From: Streptomyces sp. NBC_00091
Lineage (GTDB): Bacteria > Actinomycetota > Actinomycetes > Streptomycetales > Streptomycetaceae
DNA: 64,000 bases
NCBI RefSeq assembly: GCF_026343185.1
Contig: NZ_JAPEMA010000002.1
Span: forward strand, 791,511 to 855,510
Direction of reading: 5' to 3'
Part shown: positions 27,880 through 37,674 of the stretch, piece by piece
How positions within the stretch are numbered: the first letter of the stretch is position 1
Layout: each line of letters opens with the position of its first letter
Program-made: the position numbers and the translations under genes
Notes under the pieces: model-generated
The model's database searches: none
Told to the model about the DNA's origin: nothing
What the model saw: only the letters and a program-made list of their open reading frames with translations

Positions 27880-29280
27880 ATGACCGCAACAACCGGCCCC
27901 GGCCCCCACCCGTCGCGACGCCTGTTCCTCGGTATGGCCGCCACCGTCCCGCTGGCCCTGTCCGGAACGCTGGCCCTGGGCGCGCGGCCCGCCTACGCCG
28001 CGGACGCGGCCTACGTCATGGGCTACTTCACCGAGTCCGCGACCATGCTGGAGGCCGACTACGGCCTGCACCTGGCGGTCAGCACCGACGGCCTGCGCTG
28101 GATGCCGCTCAACCAGAACAACCCCGTGGTGACCCCGACCGCGGGTGCGGGCGGTCTGCGTGATCCGTTCATCATGCGCAAGCAGGACGGCACCTTCGTC
28201 GTCCTCGCCACCGACCTCAAGGGCACCGACTGGGGCTACAACAGCCAGTACATCCACGTCTGGGACTCCGCGGACCTGCGCGCCCTCACCGGCTACCGCC
28301 GGCTGAAGCTGCACGACATGGTGACCCACAGCTGGGCACCCGAGGCGTTCTGGGACGCCGGCCGCGGCGAGTACGGGATCATCTACTCGTCGGTCAATGC
28401 CAGCGGCCACAACGTGCTCATGGTGAACTACACCACCAACTTCCAGACGGTGACGTCCCCGCAGGTCTTCTTCGACCCCGGCTACGACATCATCGACGGC
28501 AACCTCGCCGTGGGTGTGAACGGCGTCAACTACCTCTACTACAGGGGGAGGGACCAGGCCCTCGTGGGCGCGCGGTCGACCACCCTGCAGCCGGGCAGCT
28601 TCACGCCCTTCAGCACGGCGGCCGCCCACGGCGGCACCGAGGCGCCGACCCTGGTGAAGTCCCTGACCTCCGGATCCTGGTACCTGTGGGGCGACACCTA
28701 CACGCCGAACGGCGTCTTCTACGCCTGGCAGAGCAACGACCTCGCCGCCGGCACCTGGACCGCGCTGGACCAGCGCGACTACACCCAGCCCCTCAACTCC
28801 AAGCACTGCACCATCGCGACGATCACCACGACCGAGTACGACAACCTCGTGGCGAAGTGGGGCAGCCCCGCCTGGAACCGGCTGAAGTCCTACAACTACC
28901 CCGACCGTTACGTCCGTCACGCCAACTCCGTCGGCCGGATCGATGTCTACCCGTTCGACCCGTACACCGACTCGCAGTGGAAGCTCGTACGCGGCCTGGC
29001 CGACAGCGCGGGCGTGTCCTTCCAGTCGGTCAACTTCCCGACCCGCTACCTGCGGCACTCCAACTACGACCTGCGGCTGGAAGAGAACGACGGCACCGCG
29101 ACCTTCGCCGCGGCCGCCACGTTCCACAGGACCGCCGGCCTGGCCGACTCCTCCTGGTCGTCCTTCCGTTCGCACAACTTCCCGACGCATTACATCCGGC
29201 ACACCGGCTACGTCCTGCGCATCGACCCGATCGCCACCACCACGGAGAAGGCCGACGCCACCTTCCACGTCGGCTACTGA
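27880..29280 (+). CDS. secreted GH43 arabinofuranosidase with C-terminal CBM42 (AbfB)
   Basis: The ATG at 27880 follows GGAG by six bases. The 466-residue protein has a Tat signal (SRRLFLGMAATVPLALSG) and mature start near AAYADA. The GH43 five-blade domain covers about residues 40-320, with GGLRDPFIMRKQDG holding an essential Asp and THSWAPEAFWD the catalytic Glu region. A CBM42 beta-trefoil (about 330-466) has three repeats of the type NFPTRYLRHSNYDLRL, which bind arabinofuranose side chains. The order and length match Streptomyces exo-1,5-alpha-L-arabinofuranosidases. A TGTTAGCGCTAACA box upstream suggests sugar-responsive repression. Confidence 0.88.
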   Translation: MTATTGPGPHPSRRLFLGMAATVPLALSGTLALGARPAYAADAAYVMGYFTESATMLEADYGLHLAVSTDGLRWMPLNQNNPVVTPTAGAGGLRDPFIMRKQDGTFVVLATDLKGTDWGYNSQYIHVWDSADLRALTGYRRLKLHDMVTHSWAPEAFWDAGRGEYGIIYSSVNASGHNVLMVNYTTNFQTVTSPQVFFDPGYDIIDGNLAVGVNGVNYLYYRGRDQALVGARSTTLQPGSFTPFSTAAAHGGTEAPTLVKSLTSGSWYLWGDTYTPNGVFYAWQSNDLAAGTWTALDQRDYTQPLNSKHCTIATITTTEYDNLVAKWGSPAWNRLKSYNYPDRYVRHANSVGRIDVYPFDPYTDSQWKLVRGLADSAGVSFQSVNFPTRYLRHSNYDLRLEENDGTATFAAAATFHRTAGLADSSWSSFRSHNFPTHYIRHTGYVLRIDPIATTTEKADATFHVGY

Positions 29281-29458
29281 CGGGGGTCGGCTCGGGCCAC
29301 CCCACGGGCCGGGACCGGTGCCGAGGTAGGCCAGGTCCAGGTCAACGACCCCGGCCTTGTTTGTTACCTGACCGCCGACGCCGGCGCGGAGGCCGACGGC
29401 CCGGCGCGCGCCACGGGTGGGTGGCGTTGCTGCCGGGCCGTCGGTCACTCACGCGGTC

Positions 29459-31243
29459 TCACTTCCCGTGCAAAGCCCTGCGGCGACGTCCGCGAAGCAC
29501 CAGCACGCTGCCGGCGGCGATGACCAGCAGGCCACCGAGGGCGCTGTAGGTGATGGTGTTGCTCACCCCGGTGGAAGCCAGGCCGCCGGACGTGCTGCCC
29601 GGGGTCGGCTGGCCGACGGGTACGCCGCGCTCCGCCTGCGCACGGGTGCCGGTCGTGCCGGAGGCGGTAACAACCGGCGTGGCGGCGGTCGGCGTGGGGG
29701 CGGGCGTCGGCTTGGCAGCGCCGGCGGTCCCCGACGCGGGCTTCAGCTGAAGAGTCGTGATCGAGTACGGCGGCAGCGTCTGTGCGACCGCCGTGCCCCG
29801 CTTCGCCGTCGTCAGGGCAGTATCTCCCTTGGCATACGAAACGGTCGTGACCTCCCCGGCGGCCGGGGTGAATCCGGCGTACGAGAGCGACACCGGCGCC
29901 GCGTTCTGCGGGCTCTTGTTGATCAGCATGACGTTCAGACCGCCGTTGCCGCTCCGCACCGCGTGCACGGCAACCGACGAGTTGCCCGAGGACGACTTGA
30001 CCATGGTGTCGCCGGGCTGCGCCAGTGCGGTCAGCGAGCGGATGCCCCAGTAGGTGGGGAAGGGCGTGTCGCGCGGCGGTTGGCACTTCCCCCCGGCGCA
30101 GGTTCCAGCGGAGAGAATGCCCCCATCCCGGTAGTCGGTCTCGCCGTGGACGGTGGTGGGTGCTTCGCCCGAGCCGTTGTGCAGGTTCCACCAGTCCACG
30201 TGGGTGGCACCCTGCTCGAACCAGGTCATGTAGGTGTCCGGCGCGAACAGGGCCGCGGCCTGGCTGGTCAAGGCGGGCGAGCCGACGGCATCGGTCTCGG
30301 TGACCGCGATCTCCACCGAAGCGGCGCGCGAGCCCGCGTACTTGGCGATCAGCGAGCGCAGCGAGGACGTGACACCGGCGATCCGCGAGGGGGTGTTCAG
30401 CAGGTCGGCCGTGGTGGTGCCGCCCGGATACCAGTGGACGATGACGAAGTCGATCGAGCTTGCCGCGATGGAGAGCACCGTGTGGTTCCAGTCGGCGCTG
30501 TCACCGGGAGCCTTCTCCGTATCCGGCCAGCCGCCGGGGGTGGTGAGCACCGCTCCGATCTTCACCTTCGGGTCCACGGCCTTCATCGCCTTCGAGTAGG
30601 CGACCAGGTTCTTTCCGTACTCCTTCGGGCTCTTGTCGGCGTGGGTGTCGGTTTCCCATCCCTTGCCGTTGCCGTAGTGCCCGTTGCCGTAGACCTCGTT
30701 GCCGATCTCCCAGTACTTCACGCCGTAACCTTTGTCGACGTTGGCGTACTTGACCCAGTCGGCGGCCTCCTGGGGGGTGCCGGAACCGTAGTTCGCGGTC
30801 AGGATCGGCTGGGCGCCGACCTTCTTCGCGGTGGCCATGAAGTGGTCGAAGTTGGTGTTGGAGGGGATCCAGCCGCTGCCGTCGCCGGAGGTGTGGGTCT
30901 TCCAGTGGTAGTCGTCCGCGCCGGAGCCGCCGGGATAGCGCAGTTGCCGGACTCCCGCGGCCTTCATCAGCGATGTCACCTTGGGGTCCCCCATGTGCTC
31001 GTCGCCGAAGCCCGTGTTGAGGCCGACACCACTGCTGGGCACCGTGCCCAAGGAGGTACCGGCATCCACACTGATGCGGACGGTCGGCGCTGCGCCCGCG
31101 CTGGGCGCCAGGGCGCCGACACCGGCCGAGGCGGCGAGCACCGCCACCGCCCCCACGACCAAATGCCGGAGCATCCGGCTACGGCGGGGCGTGCGGTCCC
31201 GAGGCATCGGCTGCTCGGGGGATCTCGGGTTGCCTGGTGACAT
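29459..31243 (-). CDS. wall-anchored GH51-like (clan GH-A) glycosidase with LAxTG signal
   Basis: The ATG at 31243 follows GGAG by seven bases. The 594-residue protein has a signal peptide after a twin-Arg-containing n-region, then a clan GH-A barrel whose acid/base Glu lies in WEIGNEVYGNG and nucleophile in VTETDAVGSPA, as in GH51/GH39-type enzymes. A beta-sandwich follows, then a Pro/Thr linker and a C-terminal sorting signal LASTG, a hydrophobic helix and RGRRRR. LAxTG is the motif used by class E sortases in Streptomyces, so the enzyme should be fixed to the cell wall. An alpha-L-arabinofuranosidase role is likely from neighbours but not proven. Confidence 0.82.
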   Translation of the reverse strand: MSPGNPRSPEQPMPRDRTPRRSRMLRHLVVGAVAVLAASAGVGALAPSAGAAPTVRISVDAGTSLGTVPSSGVGLNTGFGDEHMGDPKVTSLMKAAGVRQLRYPGGSGADDYHWKTHTSGDGSGWIPSNTNFDHFMATAKKVGAQPILTANYGSGTPQEAADWVKYANVDKGYGVKYWEIGNEVYGNGHYGNGKGWETDTHADKSPKEYGKNLVAYSKAMKAVDPKVKIGAVLTTPGGWPDTEKAPGDSADWNHTVLSIAASSIDFVIVHWYPGGTTTADLLNTPSRIAGVTSSLRSLIAKYAGSRAASVEIAVTETDAVGSPALTSQAAALFAPDTYMTWFEQGATHVDWWNLHNGSGEAPTTVHGETDYRDGGILSAGTCAGGKCQPPRDTPFPTYWGIRSLTALAQPGDTMVKSSSGNSSVAVHAVRSGNGGLNVMLINKSPQNAAPVSLSYAGFTPAAGEVTTVSYAKGDTALTTAKRGTAVAQTLPPYSITTLQLKPASGTAGAAKPTPAPTPTAATPVVTASGTTGTRAQAERGVPVGQPTPGSTSGGLASTGVSNTITYSALGGLLVIAAGSVLVLRGRRRRALHGK

Positions 31244-31616
31244 GTGGGGCTCCGATCGGGTGTTGACACAGAGGGTGTAGGGCCGCTGATCACGGCTCGC
31301 CCTCGTCGGTACACCCCTAAGTGGCCGGCCGGAGCGGAAAGGTTGCCGTTTCAAACATCTTTTGCCGAGACGCGGTCGCACCGTCTCACCGGACCCGGTG
31401 GCCCCGTGACACGCCCGGGCTGGTCCTTGCCGCCGGGGCCGCGGCCAGGAGCGCCACCTCGGAGCGTCCATCAGTAGGTGCCCGTCCTGGCGCTGGACAG
31501 CTTGTTCCCGTCCACCACCGCGTGACGCCACCGGTGGTGCCGCTCGTTGGGCCCGGGTGACAACTCCTCCCCCCGTCCCATGGTGGGGGGGGCAGGCCGA
31601 TCGGGGAGAGGACGGC
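31244..31616. other. non-coding stretch between GH51-like and WhiB genes
   Basis: Holds the divergent promoters of both flanking genes. I see no operator of the three types found elsewhere in the island and no clear small gene. Confidence 0.5.
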
Positions 31617-31949
31617 ATGGGGGCGGTCGCGGGTGATGACGACGAATGGGGCAAGCGGGCACTTTGCCGTACTGCTGACCCCGAAGAGCTGTTCGCAGAA
31701 GGCGCCGCCCAGAACAGGGCGAAGGCTGTCTGTGGCGGCTGCCCGGTGCGCACGGAATGCCTCGCCCATGCTCTTGATCAGCGTATCGAGCACGGTGTCT
31801 GGGGAGGTATGACGGATCGGGAGCGACCCGCGCTCCTACGCCGGCGCCCCACGGTGACGTCGTGGCGAAAGCTGCTGCAGGCCGCCCACAGGGAGCACGA
31901 CCGGTCAGCGCGTGCCGCAAACGGAGCGGGCTGGCAGGCAGCCGGCTGA
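31617..31949 (+). CDS. WhiB-like [4Fe-4S] transcription factor
   Basis: The 110-residue protein has the four cluster Cys at positions 17, 39, 42 and 48 (CGGCPVRTEC), the turn GVWGGMTDRER and a basic C-terminal stretch (LLRRRP) that contacts DNA. WhiB-like proteins bind the housekeeping sigma factor and respond to redox or nitric oxide. The ATG at 31617 follows GGGGAGAGGA. No partner is visible, and it sits between a glycosidase and a transposase remnant, so it may be part of acquired or rearranged DNA. Confidence 0.9.
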   Translation: MGAVAGDDDEWGKRALCRTADPEELFAEGAAQNRAKAVCGGCPVRTECLAHALDQRIEHGVWGGMTDRERPALLRRRPTVTSWRKLLQAAHREHDRSARAANGAGWQAAG

Positions 31950-32087
31950 CGCGGTCGGTACGAAGCCGACGAGGCGACCCCTCTTCACAAGTCCGCGTTT
32001 AAACTCCGCGGCCTCGCCCGAGGGGCCAACCTGACACGGGGGGCCGAAAGGCTCACCCCAACATGGGCTCGAGAACAACGTCGATCG

Positions 32088-32450
32088 TCAGGGCGAACCG
32101 GGGCCGTGTGGTGCGACTGGTGCCTTGAGCCGCCTGGAGAGTCCGATCGCTGCTGCTGCCGAGCCACAGCCCCACGACCAGATCGGGAAGGTACTGCTCC
32201 ATGGGGACCGCAGTGGGCCGGATCTGGCGGAGACGGTGCGGTAGTGCGGTGCGATCCGGACTGCCTCGGCGGGGTCGCGGGTGGGTTGTGGCCAGTTCCG
32301 GTGCGGGATGCGTTTGAGTTTGTAGTTGGACATCTTGCGTTTGACCACGCGGCGGTTGCTGCGTCGTCGCCGTCTCGGCAGGAGCCGGGCCAGGATCTCG
32401 CGGACCCCGTCGAGCAGTGCGCCGGCTAATCGCGCAGGGGAAAAACGCGA
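32088..32450 (-). pseudogene. 3' remnant of an IS4-type transposase
   Basis: One minus-strand frame reads ALLDGVREILARLLPRRRRR, then VVKRKMSNYKLKRIPHRNW followed by PQPTRDPAEAVRI, the C-terminal signature of streptomycete IS4-group transposases. The catalytic DDE part is missing: upstream the frame has no transposase similarity and no ATG-led gene. No terminal inverted repeat was recognised. The surrounding 31950-32699 contains no other gene, only this stub and a terminator. Confidence 0.65.
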
Positions 32451-32627
32451 CCTGCCGTGCCTGGCACACGGCTCAGGGCGGCGCCACGTCTCCCGAGCGC
32501 GCGGCGCGGCACGCAGCGGTCAGGACCGGCAACCCGGCGTTCGATCCTCTTCAGAAAGGGTTGCCGTCCGGTCCAAGATTTTTTCGGACCTCGCTGTCGG
32601 CCGTGCGACCTCGGGCGCGCGCAGACC

Positions 32628-32662
32628 GAAACTCCCCTTGCCCAGCGGGCAGGGGGAGTTTC
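32628..32662. terminator. 16-bp-stem hairpin
   Basis: The arms 32628-32643 and 32647-32662 pair with one T-G wobble around AGC, immediately downstream of the broken GH43 gene. Confidence 0.85.
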
Positions 32663-32699
32663 CGTGGGCTTGAACCGGATACCGGTGTCAGCAGGAGGA

Positions 32700-34772
32700 C
32701 TAGCCCGTGGAGCCGACGCGGACGAGCATCCACTGCTGGTTCACGCCGCCCCAGTCCGAATACTGGACGATGCCGGTCCCGTCGGCGGAGGAGAAGCCCG
32801 GTACCTCGACGGCCTTCCCGCTGTTGCGGTTGATCAACCGGACGTATCCGTCCGGTGAGTCCACCAACCGGAACTGCTGGTTCACGCCACCGTGGTCGCT
32901 CCACTGGTGGATGGCGGCGTTGTCGGCCGTCGACCAGCCGGAGACGTCCAGCAGCTTGCCGGAGTGCCTCGCCTTCAACCGGTAGTAGCCGCCACCGGAG
33001 TCCACGAACTGGAACTGCTGGTTGGGCCCGTCGTACCGGGCCCACTGCGTGAGGGCGGCGCCGTCCGCGGAGCTCACGCCCGCCACGTCCAGTGCCTTGC
33101 CGCTGTTGCGGTTGACCATGACGTACCAGGCGTTGGTGTCCACAGGGGCCGCCGGCGCGTTCGCGCGCAACTCGAAGCGTTCCACCAGCACTTCGCCGCC
33201 GAGGGCCCGGGTGGCATGGTTGAAGACGGCGAAGCGGTAGCCCATGAAGAAATGAGGCCTCTCGCTCATAGTGAAGGCCGGGCCGAGCCGGGTGAAGGTG
33301 GTGCCGTCGGTGCTGTAGGAGAACGTCGCCTGACGGCCCGGCCCCGGGCTGATGTCGGCGGCGGCGCGCAGCCAGACGCGGCTGCCGGACGCGGGGAGGT
33401 CGGCGCGGGCCTGCTCGGTGCCGGTGCTGCTGGTGTTCCAGCTGGCGTCCATGGTCAGGCCGTCGAACACCACCAGCCTGCTGACGCCGCCCTGCCGCGT
33501 GACGCCGATCCAGGCGGAGGAGTCCCGCAGCATCGCCAGCCCGGCCCGGTCGCCGTCCGCCATCCCGGAGCAGTCGAGCACGACGGTCGCGGTGGAGGCG
33601 GGGCCCTGGATGCGGCGGGTGAGGGTGTTGCGGGCGCTGTAGAGGTCGTCGGTGACGGTGGCGGTCCTGAGGGTGAGCCCGTTGTTGACGGTGAACGCGG
33701 CGGTGTCGGGGTTGTGGTTCCACTCCCAGTACGGCGCCAGCGCCGTTCCCTGGAAGGTGTCGGCGCCGGTCATCGGCGGGAGCGGGTGCGGGGTGACCGG
33801 GTAGGGGTATGTCTCGCCCCACGTGCCGTTGACGGTCTGGAGCTCGGGCCAGCCCTCGGCGTTCCAGGTGACCGGGGCCAGGGCGGGGACGCGGCCACCG
33901 GGATAGGCGTCGATGAAGCCCATGTAGTACCAGTCGCCGTTCGGGGTGTCGACCAGCGAGCCCTGGTGCGGTATGCCGCCGCCGGGGATCGGGCCGGGCA
34001 GGTCCAACAGCACCTCCCGCATCTTGTACGGGCCGAAGGGGCCTGATGTGGATTTCCAGATGTACTGGCCGTTGGGCGGGCGGGTGACGAAGATGTAGTA
34101 GTTCCCGTTGATCTTGTAGAAGCGGGAGCCCTCCATATAGTGGATCTCGTCGGGCTTGGTAAGCACGTGCTCGGACCTGACCTCGGTGCGCATGTCCGGG
34201 GAGAGCTGCGCGACGCGGATCTCGTTGGCGCCGTACGCCACGTACGGGGTGCCGTCGTCGTCGAAGAGCAGTCCCGCGTCGTAGTAATTGCTGCCGATCT
34301 CGGCGTGCCGGGTCCAGGGGCCCGCCGCGTTGGTGGCTCTGTATACGTACGACCGCTGCCCGCCGATCTGGCCCAGTCAGTAGAAGGTCCCGTCGCTGGG
34401 GCGGTGGCGCATCGAGGACGCATAGATGCCCTGGACGTACGCCCGTCCGCCGTTGAGGTCGTACGCGTCGCCGAAGTCGAGGACCGGCACCGAGTGGCCG
34501 ATGAACTCCCAGTTGACCAGGTCGTAGGAGCGCAGGACGGGCGCGCCCGGCGAGAAGTGCATGGTCGAGCCGGTGTAGTAGTAAGCGTCGCCGACGCGGA
34601 TGACCTCGAGGTCGGCGAAGTCCTGCCAGATCACCGGGTTGGTGAACCGCTCCTGCTGGGCCGTCGTGGCCGCCGCGCTCGCGCCTATCGCCGGCAGCGT
34701 GGTGCCCGCGACCAGGCCGACGGTGGCCGCCATGACTTTCCGGCGGCTGTGGGGGTGTTGGAGCCAGGACAT
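32700..34772 (-). pseudogene. GH43 glycosidase with C-terminal CBM13, interrupted by an in-frame TGA
   Basis: From the ATG at 34772 a Tat signal (RRKVMAATVGLVAG) and the start of a GH43 propeller are read (NPVIWQDFADLEVIRVGDAY). At 34377-34379 the frame hits TGA in GTFY*LGQIGGQRSYVY; relatives have Trp there, so a TGG to TGA change explains it. The same frame then continues without further damage for 545 codons: the rest of GH43, a concanavalin-like domain and a CBM13 lectin (repeats of the type [10 protein letters not shown]). It would have been a secreted beta-xylosidase or arabinofuranosidase. Restart at a downstream Met (34241) would lack the first blade and signal peptide. Confidence 0.75.
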
Positions 34773-34814
34773 ACGAGATCAGCTTCCTCACGCGTGGGGG
34801 ACCGAGAGCCGAAG

Positions 34815-34828
34815 TGTTAGCGTTAACA
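34815..34828. promoter_or_regulatory. LacI-type operator TGTTAGCGTTAACA
   Basis: One change from the perfect palindrome at 27659. It lies 43 bases upstream of the start of the broken GH43 gene. The 34773-35068 gap holds this box and a terminator, and no gene. Confidence 0.7.
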
Positions 34829-35020
34829 TTTCCGAGGACGGGCCGTGCAGGGGGTGATCTGAGTGTCCCTAAGCATGTGCAGGAGCAGCCAGAGCGTTTG
34901 TCATTTCTGTCTGCAAGAGGCCACCAAGGGGTAGCGAATGCTCCGCATCGGAACGAGCAAAGGGACCGAGGGCTGACCCAGGCCGGGCGGCGAGATGAAG
35001 CCGTCGCGCAAAGGCACTGG

Positions 35021-35062
35021 ACAGGGTCGGGCACCGGGTTGCCGGCCCGGGCCCGACCCTGT
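35021..35062 (-). terminator. 12-bp-stem hairpin after GH43-CBM6-CBM13
   Basis: ACAGGGTCGGGC (35021-35032) pairs perfectly with 35051-35062, with an inner CCGGG/CCCGG stem, seven bases beyond the stop codon. Confidence 0.8.
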
Positions 35063-35068
35063 GTTGGT

Positions 35069-36967
35069 TCAGCTCTTGCCGGTCAGGCGCCAGACCTGGT
35101 TCTTCTTGGCGGCCAGGGCACTGGCGGAGTCACAGGTCCACTGGTGGACCAATGCTCCGACGGCGGTGGAGATCCCGCTGACGTCCACGCACTTGCCGCT
35201 GTGCACCGCGACGAGCTGGTAGTCGTTGGCGGCGACATGCCGCAGCGTGAACTGCTGGTTCGTGCCGCCGTGGCAGGTCCACTGATGGACCGCCTCACCG
35301 TCGGCGGTGGAGACACCGCGGATGTCGAGGCACTTGCCGCTGTGGCGGTTCACCAGGGAGTAGGTGTCCGCCACCCCTTGCACCGGACGGAAGTCGAACC
35401 GCTGTTCCTCACCGGCGCCGCAGGTGTACTGCCGGTACTGAGTGCCGTCGGTGGTGCTCTGGTTGGGGTCGTCCAGGCAGTGCCCGCTGTGCTGGACGAC
35501 GGCGGTTGACGAGAAGGTGGACTGGCCGGTGGTGAACTGCCACCAGTTCATATTGAACAGGTACCCGCTGCCACCGGCGAAGCGCAGGTACAGATCGTGG
35601 GTCCCGGTCGCACCGGTAACAGGGCACGAGACCGTGCTCCAGGTCTGCCAGCCTCCGGTGCCCGACACCATGCATGTCCCGACCGTCGGCCCAGTAGCAC
35701 TGTCCAGGTGCAGCTCAACTCGGCCGCCGCTGGTGTTTGAGGCCATCCTGGCGGTGAACGAGCCGGCACCGGTGCCGAATGCTACGCCCTTGACCTTGAT
35801 GTAATCGCCGTTTTCAATCCAGCTGATGTTCATCCCGCCCTCGCTGGAGGGTTCGGTTTCGATGCCGCTGCCCCACGCGATGGACTCGGCTTCCTGGCGG
35901 ACATAAGGATCGAGCGTGCCGGCCTGCGGCGCCCCGGCCGTCGTCATATTGATCGTCGGGATCGTTCCGTCAGCGTTGTAGGAAAACTTCTCCACTGCGA
36001 CCGAGCGGGTGAAGCCGCCGCCGCCCGGGAGGGCGCCGTTGTGATAGAAGAAATACGAGTTGCCCTGAAAGTCCACGATGCCCGCGTGGTTGGTGAAGCT
36101 GTTGCCCTGGGCGGGCATGACTGTTCCACGGTAGGTCCACGGTCCGGTCGGGCTGGGTGCCGTGGAGTAGGCGATGAACTCCGAGCAGCACTTGGCGGCA
36201 TACACCATGAAGTACATGCCGTTCCGCTTGTAGACCCATGGTGCTTCTTCGTACAGCGTGGGACGGTCGGGGTTGTCGGTGCGGGACCCGAAGCCCTCGG
36301 TGGTGAGCGGAATTCTGACGGGGCTGCCCGCGTAGGACGTCATGTCCGCATTCAGCTTGACGTACCAAAGATTCGGGTTGCCCCAGTACAGGTAGGCCTG
36401 GCCGTCGTCGTCGATGAAGACGGTCGGGTCGATCTCACTGTTCTCCACCAGCGGGTGGCCGAGGGCGTCCCGGAACGGGCCGGTGGGGCTGTCCGACACC
36501 GCCACGCCGATGGCGAATCGGCCGGTCGCCCGGACCGACACCGGCACGTACCAGTAGAACTTGCCGTCCCGTTCGACGGCCTGGCCCGCCCACGCGTTGG
36601 CGCCCGCCCAGCTGAAGGTGTTCAGGCTGAGCGGTGAGCCGTGGTCGGTCCAGTTGACCATGTCGGCGGAGGACCACGCCCGCCAGTCATTCATCACGAA
36701 GGAGGAGGTGGAGCCGTCCTCGTCGTGCCCGGTGTAGAGGTAGACCCGCCCGTTGTGCACCAGTGGGGCAGGGTCGGCGGTGTAGACGTGCTGCACGATC
36801 GGGTTGTCGGCCCTGGCCGCTGTGGGATGCACCGCGGCGGGAAGGACGGCGAACGCCAATATGAGGATCATCAGCACCCAGGCTGCCCGGGCGAGGCTCG
36901 TACCGGCGGCGGGTGACCTCACTGCGGCCGGGTGAGCCGTTGGCCTGTGGACGGTGGTACTGGCCAT
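35069..36967 (-). CDS. secreted GH43 glycosidase with CBM6 and CBM13
   Basis: The 632-residue protein has a long signal region to about residue 53. The GH43 domain (about 54-350) shows the Asp in YTADPAPLVHNGR, the pKa-tuning Asp in EIDPTVFIDDDG and the catalytic Glu in YEEAPWVYKRNG. CBM6 (about 360-490; EAESIAWGSG and ENGDYIKVKGV) binds xylan or arabinoxylan, and a CBM13 trefoil (about 495-632) has repeats such as NRHSGKCLDI with QWTC. This combination occurs in arabinoxylan arabinofuranohydrolases and beta-xylosidases; the product cannot be decided. It is a single gene ended by its own hairpin; no LacI-type box is seen upstream. Confidence 0.88.
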   Translation of the reverse strand: MASTTVHRPTAHPAAVRSPAAGTSLARAAWVLMILILAFAVLPAAVHPTAARADNPIVQHVYTADPAPLVHNGRVYLYTGHDEDGSTSSFVMNDWRAWSSADMVNWTDHGSPLSLNTFSWAGANAWAGQAVERDGKFYWYVPVSVRATGRFAIGVAVSDSPTGPFRDALGHPLVENSEIDPTVFIDDDGQAYLYWGNPNLWYVKLNADMTSYAGSPVRIPLTTEGFGSRTDNPDRPTLYEEAPWVYKRNGMYFMVYAAKCCSEFIAYSTAPSPTGPWTYRGTVMPAQGNSFTNHAGIVDFQGNSYFFYHNGALPGGGGFTRSVAVEKFSYNADGTIPTINMTTAGAPQAGTLDPYVRQEAESIAWGSGIETEPSSEGGMNISWIENGDYIKVKGVAFGTGAGSFTARMASNTSGGRVELHLDSATGPTVGTCMVSGTGGWQTWSTVSCPVTGATGTHDLYLRFAGGSGYLFNMNWWQFTTGQSTFSSTAVVQHSGHCLDDPNQSTTDGTQYRQYTCGAGEEQRFDFRPVQGVADTYSLVNRHSGKCLDIRGVSTADGEAVHQWTCHGGTNQQFTLRHVAANDYQLVAVHSGKCVDVSGISTAVGALVHQWTCDSASALAAKKNQVWRLTGKS

Positions 36968-37274
36968 GGTGTGGTCCTTCCTGGTGCTGCGCGTCGGGGA
37001 CTGAGCAGCTGGTCAGATGCGGAGGAGGGACGTTGGTGCGCTCGGGGTGTGGTCAGTGCGAACCGTGCGATGCGGACGGAGCCGCCGAGCGCTGGCGCTC
37101 CGTCAGACCGTCTTCGCCTTCTCGGATGCCGGGCGGGCGGGCGCTGCCTGCACGGGAGTTGGCGGTGTCGGCCATTGCGCTGCCTTTCGGTCGTCCGCAG
37201 CCTGCGCAACCTGGCAAGGGGCGACCTTCCATCCGAGAGGGGCCCACCCCCTGCTTCAATTCATACGGTCACAG
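36968..37274. other. non-coding stretch before cas2
   Basis: Searched for CRISPR-type repeats because it lies where an array would normally follow cas2; no repeated 28-29-base unit and no gene were seen. Confidence 0.5.
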
Positions 37275-37571
37275 CTATGGCTGGACGGCTGCGGTCATCC
37301 GGATCAAAGTGAGACCGTCGAAGTCGATCGGCACTCGGCGGCGTGTACCAGCTGTGCGGAGAGCACAGCCCTGCTCTGTGGGAGCCGTGTGGAAGAGGAC
37401 CGCTTGGCCGTCGCCGACCACGGCCGAGACAGATGTCCACAGCTCGTCACGGACGCGGGCGGAGATCGTGCCGACGAAGATGCCGGGGACTGCTTCGGCG
37501 GTCCACCGACTGAGGGCGCCCCGGAGGTGGTCGGGGACCGCGGTGGTGGCGATGACCACCATCGACGGCAT
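37275..37571 (-). CDS. cas2: type I-E CRISPR-associated endonuclease Cas2 (orphan)
   Basis: The 98-residue product fits type I-E Cas2: MVVIATTAVPDHLRGALSRW, EAVPGIFVGTISARVRDELW and the C-terminal VPIDFDGLTLIRM. The length and the absence of the C-terminal DnaQ fusion are normal. A GGGGAGG site precedes the ATG at 37571, which starts right after the stop of a Cas1-like tail, the usual cas1-cas2 order. Cas2 forms the adaptation complex with Cas1; since Cas1 is reduced to its tail and no array or cas3/Cascade gene is present, this gene cannot support immunity here unless partners lie elsewhere. Confidence 0.82.
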   Translation of the reverse strand: MPSMVVIATTAVPDHLRGALSRWTAEAVPGIFVGTISARVRDELWTSVSAVVGDGQAVLFHTAPTEQGCALRTAGTRRRVPIDFDGLTLIRMTAAVQP

Positions 37572-37572
37572 G

Positions 37573-37674
37573 TCAGCCCGCCTCCCCGCCGTAGTTGACG
37601 CCTGCGGGCAGGACGCCGGCCTTGGGGTCCCATAGGTGGACCATGTCGACGTGGTCTCGCTCGGTGGGGTTCTC
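37573..37674 (-). pseudogene. 3' stub of type I-E cas1
   Basis: Just before cas2 the same strand reads [18 protein letters not shown] followed by VNYGGEAG and a stop, the characteristic C-terminal tail of actinobacterial type I-E Cas1. Upstream the similarity ends where an ABC-exporter fragment begins on the opposite strand, so more than 90% of cas1 has been lost at this junction. Confidence 0.65.

Noticed and set aside
36968..37274. Possible CRISPR array next to cas2
   Set aside because: No repeated 28-29-base unit with type I-E features is present on either strand.
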